Below are positions 25,238-35,472 of a DNA stretch of 64,000 bases, one piece after another. Numbering within the stretch: the first letter of the stretch is position 1; each line of letters opens with the position of its first letter. This stretch comes from Chelydra serpentina (lineage: Eukaryota; Chordata; Testudines; Chelydridae): contig JBAIAC010000008.1 of NCBI GenBank assembly GCA_037349315.1, positions 35,252,001 to 35,316,000 on the forward strand, in the 5' to 3' direction. The translations under genes were made by a program, and so were the position numbers. The notes under the pieces are model-generated. The model searched no databases, had not been told where the DNA came from, and saw nothing but the letters and a program-made list of their open reading frames with translations.

Positions 25238-27696
25238 ATGCAGAGCTCTACAGCAGTGGTTTCAATGCCATCGCAGAATAGAAAGAGAGCTCCAGCATGG
25301 AGTGATCGTGAAGTTTTGGATCTGATCGCTGTGTGGGGTGACGAATCAATCCTAGCCAAGCTCCATTCCAAAAGACGGAATTCAAAGATTTACGAAAAAA
25401 TTTCCAAGGCTATGACGGAGAGAGGATACACCTGGGATGCTACGCAGTGCCGCGTGAAAATCAAGGAGCTGCGGCAGGCGTACCAGAAGACCAAGGAGTC
25501 CAACGGACGCTCCGGGTCGCAGCCACACACTTGCCGATTTTACGAGGCACTGCATGCCATGCTCGGTGGTGCTGCAACAACTACCCCACCACTGTCCGTG
25601 GACTCCGACGACGGGGTCCATTCTACGGCCACGTCGGAGGATGTTTTCGCGGACGGCGAAGAAGAGGAAGGAGGGGAGGAGGACGAGGCACTAGAAAGCG
25701 GTCTCACTCGTCATGTCCCCGACAGCCAGGAACTATTCCTCACCCTGACTGAGCTGCCCTACGAACACTCCCAAGGCAGCATTCCTGACCAGGAATCAGG
25801 CGAAGGATTATCAGGTCAGTGTGTTAGACATTTATTTGCAATACAATAGGTATGGTGTGTTAGCACTGTGTAACTGTGGCTTAATTGGCCTTATGCGCTT
25901 CACCTTGGAGTCGCTTTCCCGTGCAACTATTCGAAAAGTCTGTCAATATGTATGGGGATAGAGGAGTAATCCCCATCTGAGAGCTCCGCGAAGCTCTCCT
26001 GGAGGTACAGTGACAGCTTGTTTAGCACGTTCACTGGGAGAGCAGCCTTATTGTCTCCTCCATGGTAGGATACTTTCCCGCGCCATGCAAGCTGCAGGTA
26101 CTCTGGTATCATTGCCTTGCATAGCATGGCAGCATATAGCCCCGGGGTTTGCTTGCATTGACGCAGCATGCAGTTTTTCTCTGTGTCTTTAATCCTCATC
26201 AGAGTGATATCAGTCATGCGGTCCTGGTTTGAATGAGTAGTATAATTAGTATAGTGAATGCTTCCTTTTCCCGTTAAAGAAAGACACCCGGCTGTTTCCG
26301 TTAACGCGTGGTGGTAGGGAGTCGGGAGCAAAACCATTACTACTTAGCGGTGCGCAGGTAGGGACAGTGCCGGGGACCGGCCACGCGAGGCCGGGGAAAG
26401 GGTACGCGAGCCATTAAGACACAGCGGGTCTCGTGCAATATTGGTTCCCGGGAGCGCCCACGGGAAGGGGGGTGGAGGGGTAGGCCATCCGTTCAAACAC
26501 AGCGGTTCGCGGGCGATCTTGGTTCCCGGGAGCTGCCACGCGAAGGGAGGGGGGAAAGGGTAGGCGAGCCGTTCATGCTGAGCGGTTCGCGGGCATTTTT
26601 GGTTCCCGGGTAAGGCCACACGGAGGGGGGGGAGGGGTAGGCGAACCGTTCATGCTGAGCCGTTTGCGGGCACTTTAGGTTACCGGGAGCGGGCACGCGG
26701 AGGGGGGGGAAGGGTAGGCGAGCCGTTCATGCTGAGCGGTTTGCGGACACTTTAGGTTACCGGGAGCGGGCACGCGGAGGGGGGGGAAGGGTAGGCGAGC
26801 CGTTCATGCTGAGCGGTTCGCGGGCATTTTTGGTTGCCGGGAGCGGCCACGCGGAGGGGGGGGTTAGGAAAGCCGCTGTAGATTAGCGGTTTGGCCAGCA
26901 GCAGTTCCTGCCCGCCGCCAGGAACAGTGAGTGAGACATGGGAGTAGAGCACTGCTGTGAAGCAATCTCTCAGCAGTCCTAACTCATCACCTTACCATGG
27001 TCTTCAGAGAGGTGATTTTCACTGTACGGCAAGGCTTCTGGGATCCGTATACTGGGACCCCAGACACTCAGCCTTAAGGCATACTATTTGACCTTGTAGT
27101 ACGTTTACATGTGATAGGCACTGTGTTTGGTCCTATTCACGGTGAAAGAGTATGCTCATTATTCTGCAAAAAGTATCTTTCTGAGGAATTCACTCCCTTT
27201 CCCTCATCCTGCAGTTGCGAGTGTCTTCCGCCCTACCCGTGCTTCTCCCTCCCACGGGCTACTCCAGATAAGGCGGCGCAAAAAGAGAACCCGGGACGAC
27301 ATGTTCTCTGAATTAATGATGTTGTCACAGAAGGAGGCGGCACAGTGGAGAGAGGACGTTGCACGGTACGAGCGAGCAGCCATGGAACGGGAGCAGAGTG
27401 CTGAAGCGCGCGAGGACAGATGGCGGCAGGAGGATCAACAGGCGACCCAAACAATGCTGGGACTAATGAGGGAGCAAACCGACATGCTCCGGCGCCTGGT
27501 GGATGTTCTCCAGGACAGGAGACAGGAGGAAAGAGCACCTCTATATGTTCTTTCCAGCCACCCTCCCCCGCCACAAAGTCCAGTGGTTCACTCTCCAAAA
27601 GTCACTAGGACAAGGGGAGGCAGAGTGCGTGGAAATATTTACTCCACCCCTGCAGGCTGCTCCAGTAGCAGAAGGCTGTTAGTGCCAAAACCTTAG
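25238..27696 (+). CDS. Harbinger Myb/SANT-like DNA-binding protein, two exons
   Basis: In PIF/Harbinger transposons a Myb/SANT-like protein binds the transposon ends and helps bring the transposase to DNA in the nucleus. Exon 1 is 25238-25814, exon 2 is 27215-27696, giving 352 codons. I chose ATG 25238 because the domain starts 20 residues later; the frame is open further upstream without an ATG. The trihelix-type Myb domain covers about residues 21-85: tryptophans in WSDREVLDLIAVW, then RRNSKIYEKI and CRVKIKELRQAY. A glutamate-rich tract follows at about 145-160. The donor is CAG/GTCAGT and the acceptor is a pyrimidine tract ending CTGCAG; phase 1 joins cleanly. Exon 2 begins a basic RRRKKR segment and an E/R/Q-rich likely coiled coil. 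The frame is unbroken, so this copy may be translatable. AATAAA lies at 27775. Confidence 0.88.
25831..25836 (-). terminator. Polyadenylation signal for the antisense ORF
   Basis: AATAAA on the minus strand, about 90 bp beyond the stop codon of the 25927-26337 frame and just inside the Myb intron. Position inferred as the 3' end of that transcript. Confidence 0.5.
25927..26337 (-). CDS. Third Harbinger ORF, antisense in the Myb intron (unknown function)
   Basis: A 136-codon frame with ATG at 26337 and an in-frame second ATG at 26217 (residue 41). I do not recognise the protein. Residues 85-136 (from WRGKVSY to the end) align without a gap to the minus-strand frame 47861-48115 in the diverged Harbinger B: I count 18 identical residues of 52, including GKVSY, NKAA and IPxxI, with hydrophobic positions kept and silent third-base changes (gta/gtg, gct/gcc). 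In both elements it lies between Myb exon 1 and exon 2 in the same orientation. An AATAAA follows 90 bp downstream and a 77-bp tandem array starts just upstream of the ATG. This pattern suggests a real transposon gene rather than a shadow. No transmembrane or zinc motif is seen. It may be one exon of a longer protein. Confidence 0.6.
   Translation of the reverse strand: MVLLPTPYHHALTETAGCLSLTGKGSIHYTNYTTHSNQDRMTDITLMRIKDTEKNCMLRQCKQTPGLYAAMLCKAMIPEYLQLAWRGKVSYHGGDNKAALPVNVLNKLSLYLQESFAELSDGDYSSIPIHIDRLFE
26345..26895. repeat. 77-bp GC-rich tandem array inside Harbinger A
   Basis: The phrase GTTCATGCTGAGC recurs at 26571, 26648, 26725 and 26802, exactly 77 bp apart. Older, more diverged units lie to the left (spacing about 78-80) and a partial unit to the right, about seven in all. 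Each unit has a G7-9 run, TAGGCGAGCC and GGTTCCCGGGAGC-like text. It lies in the Myb intron and directly 5' of the antisense ORF. Minus-strand open frames here (26344-26952) repeat the same peptide and are by-products. Confidence 0.95.
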
Positions 27697-27774
27697 AATT
27701 TTCCTTCCCCTCCCTCCAGTCGCACCCCTCAACACCTCCCTTCCCAGGTTGCATGTTAACTTAATGTTCTGTTT

Positions 27775-27780
27775 AATAAA
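27775..27780 (+). terminator. Polyadenylation signal of the Myb gene
   Basis: AATAAA about 80 bp after the stop codon at 27696, followed by a T-rich stretch ending GTTTTTTGGTT. Confidence 0.65.
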
Positions 27781-28342
27781 ACTGGTTTTTTGGTTCTCTG
27801 ATTTTTCCCAGAGTGTTTTAAACGGGTCCGTTTGTTTCTCTGGTTATTGGTTCACGGGGTTTGTAAGTGCAGAGGACCGAGGCACAACCGAGGGTGCAGA
27901 CAGGGTAACAGATGCAGTGACAGGCACAGTAAAAATTGCATGCAGTAAGCACACCTTTCATTCTGTGTGTAGGTTTCAAGGTTCTCTACGTGGGGTTGGT
28001 GGTTGGGTGGTTCGCTGTCTGCTGGGGGAGGGTGGCCGCTGATCTTTAGCGGCTGGCAATAGCCTGCCGGATAGATCAATGAACCGGGGGATCAGTAGCC
28101 GATATTCACAACGAAAAAGTCACAGAGACCACACCACACACACATGCGAGTAGGAGAGGTTAATAGTCCCTTTAAAGAAGAAGTCCAGCACTTAGGACTG
28201 CTCTGTGGGCAGGATCATGTCATTCCCCTTTGAAGGGTACTTTCCCACACTCCACCCGCGCCCCAACTGCGGTATGCGTACACGGTTAAAACCGTAACCA
28301 ACAAACCAGTACAGGAGACGGTCCAAATAAAAAAACAATTCC

Positions 28343-28348
28343 TTTATT
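28343..28348 (-). terminator. Polyadenylation signal of the transposase gene
   Basis: AATAAA on the minus strand about 120 bp beyond the transposase stop at 28469. Confidence 0.6.
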
Positions 28349-28468
28349 GTGCCTTTAAAGTGTTGATCGAAGGAGGGGGAAGGGGGTTGGAAATGGGAGA
28401 GGATGGGCAATGGAACCTGTGTAAAGACACAGGGGAAGGTTCAGTATCTGTTTACGGAAGTGTAACAG

Positions 28469-29752
28469 TCACTGGTTACCCTGCTCTGTTTGGAAGCGAG
28501 CTTTCAATGCTTCCCGGATGCGCAGCGCGTCCCGCTGTGATCTTCTAATCACCCTGGTGTCTGGCTGAGCGTAATCTGCTGCGAGGCGATTTGCCTCAAC
28601 CTCCCAGCCCACCATAAACGTCTCCCCCTTGATCTCACAGAGATTGTGGAGAACATAGCACGCTGCAATCACAATGGGGATATTTGTTTGGCTGAGATCA
28701 GAGCGAGTAAGTAAGCTTCTCCAACGACCTTTCAGACGGCCAAAGGCACACTCCACCACCATTCTACACTTGCTCAGGCGGTAATTGAAGAGCTCCTTTT
28801 CAGTGTCCAGGGCTCCCGTGTATGGCTTCATGAGCCATGGCATTAGCGGGTAGGCAGGGTCCCCTAGGATCACTGTTGGCATCTCCACATCCCCAACAGT
28901 GATTTTGCAGTCTGGAAAATAAACCCCCTGTTGCAGACGTCTAAACAGACCAGAGTTTTTGAAAACTCGAGCATCATGAACCTTGCCTGGCCACCCAACA
29001 TTGATGTTCGTAAAACGTCCTTTGTGGTCCACTAATGCTTGCAGTACCATAGAAAAATAGCCCTTTCGGTTAATATACTGGCTGCCCTGGTGCTCCGGTC
29101 CCAGGATAGGGATGTGTGTCCCATCTATGGCCCCACCGCAGTTTGGGAATCCCATCGCAGCGAAGCCATCTATGATCGCCTGCACGTCTCCAAGGGTCAC
29201 TACTTTGGGGAGCAGCAGGTCAACAATAGCATGGGCTACCTGCATCACAGCAACCCCCACGGTAGACTTGCCCACTCCAAAGTGGTTCGCTACTGACCGG
29301 TAGCTGTCAGGGGTTGCAAGCTTCCACAGGGCTATGGCCACTCGCTTCTAGATAGTCAGGGCTGCTCGCATCCGGGTGTCCTGGCGCTTCAGGGCAGGGG
29401 ACAGCAACTCACAAAGTTCAATGAAAGTGCCCTTACGCATCCGAAAGTTTCGCAGCCACTGGGACTCATCCCAGACCTGCACCACTATGTGGTCCCACCA
29501 GTCAGTGCTTGTTTCCCTTGCCCAGAATCGCCGTTCCACAGGATCAACGTGACCCATTGCCACCATGATGTCTAGGGGCCGGGGTCCAGTGCTTTGCGAG
29601 AGGTCCATGCCCCTCTCAGAGTTCAAGTACTCCCGGAGCTTCCGTTGCCTCCTCTCCCGATTTCTCTGCATCTGAGTCTGGAAAAGGTGCGCTACAAGGC
29701 GCGAGGAGTTGGCAATGGACAGAACATCAGCGATAATCGCGGAGGGCTCCAT
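28469..29752 (-). pseudogene. PIF/Harbinger DDE transposase with a single in-frame stop
   Basis: Related to HARBI1-type nucleases: it cuts and rejoins transposon ends in the nucleus with the Myb partner. The frame from ATG 29752 (MEPSAII) to the stop at 28469 is 427 codons, the usual length for the family. A basic N-terminal part has RNRERRQRKLREYL. An HTH-like segment (YRSVANHFGVGKSTV) precedes the RNase H-fold core. All three catalytic residues are visible: D at codon 210 (AIDGTHIPI), D at 298 (LGDPAYPL) and E at 334 (VVECAFGRLKGRWR). VHDARVF is also conserved. Codon 135 is TAG (29348-29350), so translation would yield only 134 residues without readthrough; the frame continues intact on both sides. 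Reinitiation downstream would still contain all three catalytic residues but lose the N-terminus. Convergent with the Myb gene. Confidence 0.92.
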
Positions 29753-30130
29753 GCTCTCTGTCCTGTGGCGTACGAGCTAACAGCCACAGGAAAAGGGCGC
29801 GAATTCATTACCCGCCGGCGCTTTCACGTAGGGAAGGCGGAAGTGTGGGTCGAGTAACGAAATTTACGTATAACGACCCTTGACACAATTTCGGTCCCAC
29901 AAGGCACTGGGGACTTCACCCAGAATTCCAGTGGGCAGCGGGGACTGCGGGAACTGTGGGATAGATACCCACAGTGCACCGCTTGCAATGTCGACGCTTG
30001 CCCCCTTACTGTGGACTCGTAAATTCTAATTAAGATCCCTGATGTGGATTCGAACAATCGACCAGGCAATATCGGGTTGCCAAGTTCGGTTTCACAAAAA
30101 TCGAACTAGTCTCGTAGTGTAGACATACCC

Positions 30131-31107
30131 TTAGTGTTAGACTTAGTCACAAAGCTGGGATAGCATATACACATATGGACTGTCTCTCCAACTCTTGTTG
30201 CAGTTAGCTAAAAGAAATATGAAATCACAAGAGCTCCCAAAACCAGGGCTCTATGTTTTGGAGACAGGTGGGTTTTGGAGATAGATCTTCCTCTCATTTC
30301 AAGAGGCAAGAGGAAAAGGAAAAAAACAAGTAAGGAAGGGGAGAGGCAGGAATAAGAGGTGCCCTTTATTTGGACTTTCATAGTAGTTTGTTTGAGGGGG
30401 ATTCGCAGTATGTTTACGCAGTATTTTTATATGAAAACAAAGAATTATAGAGGGGAGAAGGAGGTGAATCTTAGAATACTGCATAAAAATGAAAAACATA
30501 ATATTAAACTAATAAGATCCCCAAGGAAATGTATAATCTATAATGTATACATACACTTATGCATTTAAGCTTTTCTTTCTGCTTTCTTTAGTTGTTACTT
30601 ATTAAAATAAATTCTCTCACTTTCCTTACCTAATAAAGTGCCAATAGGTTTCAAAAGCCTGACCACAGAATTAAGGCCAAACACAGAATACAGGGGACCT
30701 TGACTTTGCATCCAAAGAAAATGCTACGTGTTATTTTTGCAGCAAGTACCTGCAATTTTATTTTGTACTGTCTTGCTGTAACCTGCCAGTCAGTTGCTGG
30801 AAAGGTTCCGTGTGCCCTTGGTGTAGATTATATACCTCTGTAGTGTGATGCATTGTAAAAGAGAAAACTACATATAATATCCAACTCATCTGAAGACCAC
30901 ACAAATACAGAAGACCTTCCTTCAGAAAAGGCCAAAGCAAAGGTGTTAAGCCTGGTTCGGTGCAATCAATTGCCAATGAAGTTCTGCCTGACTTTCACTC
31001 TAAGCCCAACCCTCAACTTCATGCAGCATCTCCTTGTTTTGAGAACCAATATCTGTTGATTGATGCTCCCTGATACAAAAAATTGAATAAAACAAGTAAT
31101 ATTATAG
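30131..31107. other. AT-rich DNA, nothing recognised
   Basis: Sequence right of Harbinger A. No repeat family or gene recognised. Confidence 0.4.
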
Positions 31108-31695
31108 GTGGAGCAGGCAGAGATACCTATTGTTAAGCAACCTAACTACACTGTACATTACATTACCTTGTTCTCCATGGCTTATAATTTTGTCAAACTT
31201 TAACCATTTGGGCTTACATTTCCCATGCTGGCTGACTGCCTCGGGATGATTGTTTGTTTGTTTGTGGGTGCAGGAGGAGAAATTTCAGCAAAATGGTTCA
31301 TTTGTTTCTGAGAATGAGGTTAGAGAAAAAATACATTGTTTTGCAAATGTTAAAAAACTATCACAACCGTTTTGTTGAGAAGCTCTAATGCCTCTATGCT
31401 TTGGAGCAGGAATAGGACACTTGGCAGGAGGCTCACTCAGGGGTCAGAGAGTTGTCTCTAGCTATTCCTGTGAAAATCCACCAAAATCTGTTTCAGTTAT
31501 AAAACTGAAATATTCTGTTTGCACTTGCTCAACAAAATTCTCTGATCATTCCTCCTCCAGTGAGTATGCTTCCATGAGATTTTCCTGCAATTGCTTTCTC
31601 TATCTGCCAGGGGCTGCCGTGGGACTGGGCAACATAATTGAGAGTAAGGAGACTGTCCCTCCTGTGTTCTCAATACTCCCATTCCTGGAGCCCAA
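31108..31695 (+). repeat. Unidentified interspersed repeat, copy 2
   Basis: Co-linear with 22620-23210 (shared landmarks listed there). A TTTG run near 31250 and several small indels separate the copies. No target duplication or inverted ends found. Confidence 0.6.
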
Positions 31696-32174
31696 GCAGT
31701 GTAGAGGAGAAGGAGGAAGCACTGCAACTTGAACATAGAGGGGTGAGGTATAGAAAGGATACACTGCAGGCGGGGTGGGTTGTGCAGGCTGTGGTGGAAA
31801 GGAAAAGGTGTTTTGGTAGAAGGAAATGATGGGAGAGGGAGACAAAAACAGAGGGGGAATAGAACAGGCTGTGCAGAGCACAGGAGCAGTGGGTGATCTA
31901 AGTAGAGGAGACAAGTACTGAACAAGACAGGCTGGGGAGGTCAGGCCAGGGATGGGGCGGAAGTAGGTTTACAGTGAATGTAGCTTCATTCAGTTCACAG
32001 GATGGATGTTGCACACTGAATGGGAAACTATTCAACATTTCCTTTTTATCCTCATCATTCAACATCTAGCCCTTGTCTTTATTTAATGCATCCTATCCAA
32101 ACCCTGCACTGAATATAGAATTACTGGTTCCCTCATATTCTTTTTCTCGGTGCTCATTATAATACCATGAGAGT
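31696..32174. other. Purine-rich DNA, nothing recognised
   Basis: GA-rich + strand gives open frames on the minus strand (31497-31925) without motifs. Confidence 0.4.
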
Positions 32175-32300
32175 GTTTGACAAACATTAATGAATTTATC
32201 TTCATAACATCCTGGTGAGGTGATGATATTATCCCCATTTTACAGATGGGGAAATAAGGCACAGAACAATTAAGAAAAAAATTGTCAAAATATCTGCTAA
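32175..32300 (-). repeat. MIR-type SINE remnant
   Basis: 'tatccccattttacagatgg' 'ggaaataaggcacagaacaa' is the complement of the MIR core and tail. Confidence 0.7.
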
Positions 32301-32339
32301 TTTGGTGTGTCCAAGTTGAGATACCTAAGGCTTATTTAT

Positions 32340-32890
32340 TAGGCTATGAAGTCCAGATTCATGCCCTGGTCGTGGGGGCCCCTGGGCGCATGGGACCCTA
32401 ACAATGAGCTGGTACTGAGAGCGTGCGGAGTCGGTCAACACTACGCCCGACTCATGAGACAGCTCATGGTGTCTGATACCATCAGGTGGTCCAGAGACAT
32501 ATACACTGAACACATCACGGGCCACCGTCAGTACCAGGTCGAGTAATCAAGACCACTGACCAGGGAAAAAAATCCGCTTCGTCCCTTCCCTGACAAACCG
32601 AGGGACGCACCCCACCCATGTACTGATTGTCTACATCACTACTGACTTGGACTATTAATAAATTTAATGGGTGGCGTTCCCAAGCCCACTTATCCACTGA
32701 TGCTCTAAAAACTACCACACACCAATCTGGATCTTTGCTAGTTATGTAATATATATGTACCCCAAGAACCTTATAACTGATACTTGAAATCCCCCATAAC
32801 CCAAGCCTGAGCCCAGATGTACAGTACCTTACTTCTTAACTTGTGTAAATTTGATTCTAAACATTAACGTTAATAAAAAAAAGTATAGCA
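32340..32890 (+). mobile_element. Unclassified retroposon-like insertion with A-rich tail
   Basis: The base composition changes to CpG-containing coding-like text at about 32345. It holds a 66-codon frame (32346-32546) containing ACGVGQHYARLMRQL and WSRDIYTEHITGH, followed by about 330 bp of non-coding sequence ending TTAATAAAAAAAA. This looks like the 3' end of a longer retroelement (last codons, 3' UTR, A-rich tail), 5' truncated on insertion. I do not recognise the protein. No target duplication found. Confidence 0.4.
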
Positions 32891-32944
32891 CTTTATATGG
32901 TCAGAGCATAGTTCCAATTGGCTTCAGATGCAGTTTTATGAGAC

Positions 32945-33060
32945 AGTAGTATTTAAGGCCATAGGGGACCACCAGATTATCTAATCTGACCTACTGTATT
33001 GCTCAGCACTTCCACAAATCATACCCAAGTACCTCACATTAGGTACTCATATGACAATAT
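32945..33060 (-). mobile_element. Old CR1 3' end
   Basis: 'aaggccataggggaccacca' 'gattatctaatctgacctac' is the complement of a CR1 tail ('gtcagatnagatnat...'), considerably diverged. Confidence 0.7.
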
Positions 33061-35275
33061 GAGATACAACAGATGTTTAGAATTGACACCTCTCACCTTT
33101 TTGGGAACCCACATTCCTTTTTTGGGATATTGGAGCACAAGAACATTAGCCATCCTCATTTACCTTTGGGAGAACAAGGCTGTCCAGGAAGAACTACCTT
33201 TCTAAACAGAAATTTGGCTAGTCCCTCAAATGCATGAATTGTTCCTATGCTACAAGCTTGGGGGTGGGCTGTGGGGAGACCCAAAGTACTCAGTTCAATT
33301 AAGCCCTAGGAATTTCACATGAAGATCAGCTGCACTGGAAAGATTTATGATTATTTTGGTCTTTGGATACTATCACAATGAGCCTTATGAGCCTCGTTCT
33401 ATAGATTCTTTTGGAGATCATTTTGCAAGCTTTTTCACTCAGTCAACATGAAAAGAGCCAAATAAAATATGACTGTTTCAGGTAATAATCTTAAATTACA
33501 GAGGCGTCATAACAGACTAAGAACTAGTGTGAGTTCTTCATTCAAGTAAAACAGTAGCCTGGTGACCTTATGCACAACACATCCTCGTTCTCTTAGGGTA
33601 GAGGAATATGTAATTATAAAAAAACCTGGAAGTAGCAAGGCTTAAATTACATTGCCAGGGCAGCTTGTTTCTAAAGGGCTTATTACAGTCATGAACCGCA
33701 AACCTGTGATTTTTTTTATAAAAAAACATGAATTGATGTCATAATGAGGTTTAAATGGAGACTCTCTGTCTACATTGCCTCCCAAAGGAGAGGGGTTCCC
33801 CTTCTACCCTGGGCATAGTGCCTCCTTCTGCTGTGCCGCTTAATGCAAATGTAAACAAAAAGGAGAGTCAAATATGAAGGCTGAATTCATTTCCCACTGG
33901 CTGTCATGGATTTTCACTTTGCTCTCTTCACGGTTCACAAGGGCACCTTTCAAGTCTGGTTTATGCAGAAGATGCTTAAAAGGGTACAGCCTACAGCAGA
34001 AATACAGCACTGATTGTGGGTTTGGAAACAAAGTCGCTTAGAAAGGCAATCCATGTGGAACCTTTATTGTAGAAATCTTTAACGCTACTGTTATTGGAGC
34101 AACTGAAAATAAAAGAGGAAATATCATATGAACAGCTGTTTTTTCTACCTGTCTGGAAAACTAAAGTTTTATTATAAATCTATGTCTCACAACACAGAGC
34201 TGGCTCCACTGTCTAGATAGCCTTAAGTGGTTGCCTATAGCAGCAAAATATTAGGGGCAGCAAAATGTTTAGTGATTGTTAATTGTATGAGCATAGGCTG
34301 GGTGGTGCAGACATTTTCCAGTTTGCTGTGGGCAACAAAAACCCTAGAGACATCCCTGGCATCCCCAGATCTTATACATACAAGTAAGCAATTAAAATGT
34401 GTAGGGTTTCCTAGGAAGGAAATAATTTTTAAACTACCAGTTCAACTGCAGAGAATAATGGAAGCCTATACCTTTAAAAATATCACAAATATGATACTGT
34501 AATGAACTGGTTAGTATGTATGTGTACCACTGTCCTCTAGTGGAATCAGAACTGCTCAGTTGTGTGTTCATCTACTAATAGGTAAAGAGTCATCTCCTAG
34601 AACTTTTATTCATGGAACATTTAGACAGTCACTTGTATTTGAGAAAGCATTTGCAAGTCCCGAAAGTGGCAGAAATTTAAGCACACATGTTTATTTATGC
34701 AAAAATTCCTGCCATACAGCCGTTATTCACTATTCTCTTTTCAAGTCATCCATTAAGGGTGCAGATACAATATCATGTGCGTTTGGTGACCAACGGTAAA
34801 ACATGGATAATGAACACTTTCTCAAGGACCCATAACCTGAAAAATATTTTCCAACCTATTTGGCAAATAATTACAAACAAAAACTAAAACTGGAAGGATG
34901 TCAGGATCAGTTTGTGACCTTTAGCCAAAAATAAGACTAAATTTGCAGCTAATAATATTCATAATAAATAGACTGATCATCTTTAGGTATAACTGATGCT
35001 CCCAAGTGACTGCAAGTTTGATACTTGTTATGCTAGAAGATGTTAATGGCGGCTTTGATATAATTCAACCAGATTTGGTTAACTGACAGGCTAAATGAAA
35101 GGAGAAATTAAATGCCCCTTTATATAGTGATAGCTAGGAACAATAGGAAGCCACTGCCCAAGGCAATGGGCTGTATGGCAAGGCTGATGAGATGCTAAGC
35201 CATGTGGGCTGAGAGGTTTCCCAAGAAATGACTGTAAATGACTGGGAAACCGATGGGTTGCAGCTCTAGCAAGTC
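33061..35275. other. AT-rich DNA, nothing clearly recognised
   Basis: The stretch 34505-34575 ('ccactgtcctctagtggaat') resembles a fragment of a turtle repeat, unassigned. No gene seen; open frames up to 91 codons lack motifs. Confidence 0.35.
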
Positions 35276-35472
35276 TACACTACAAGCGTTAGAGTGGCCA
35301 CTGTAGTGTAGACACTTTCTACAGTGATGGAAGGCATTTTTCTTCAGTCGACCTAGCGGCATCTATATCAAGGTTTAGGGCAGATTAATTATGTCTCCCA
35401 GGGGTGTGAATTTTTCACACGCCTGAATCATGTAGCTAGGTCGACCCAAGTTTTAGGTGTAGACCAGCCCTG
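35276..35472. mobile_element. Harbinger-like MITE with GTCGACCTAG motifs
   Basis: Left end 'gcaagtctacactacaagcg' and right end (opposite strand) 'gggctggtctacacctaaaa'. Internal inverted GTCGACCTAGC and GCTAGGTCGAC. No coding capacity. The related 3' half at 58345-58582 carries similar GTCGAC motifs. Confidence 0.75.

Larger units (their letters stand above)
24848..30130 (+). mobile_element. Harbinger A: nearly complete PIF/Harbinger DNA transposon
   Basis: A 5283-bp element. Terminal inverted repeats: GGCCAGGTCTACACTAGGAC (left) and GGGTATGTCTACACTACGAG (from the right). Flanking trinucleotides are TAA and TTA, the TWA class used by PIF/Harbinger, with one mismatch. Subterminal 'ctatcccacagtgcacc'-type text appears near both ends in inverted orientation. 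Contents in order: two-exon Myb/SANT-like gene (+), antisense ORF and 77-bp tandem array in its intron, then a DDE transposase on the minus strand, tail to tail with the Myb gene. Each reading frame has an AATAAA downstream. The element is much richer in GC and CpG than its surroundings. Only one stop codon breaks the transposase, so the copy is relatively young. Confidence 0.93.

Noticed and set aside
26344..26952. Minus-strand frames repeating a GNQKCPRTAQHERLAYP-like peptide
   Set aside because: Produced by the 77-bp tandem array; frames shift between units and no protein is supported.
29594..29857. 87-codon + frame over the transposase start, and other + frames at 29039-29303
   Set aside because: Shadows of the minus-strand transposase, which has clear family motifs.
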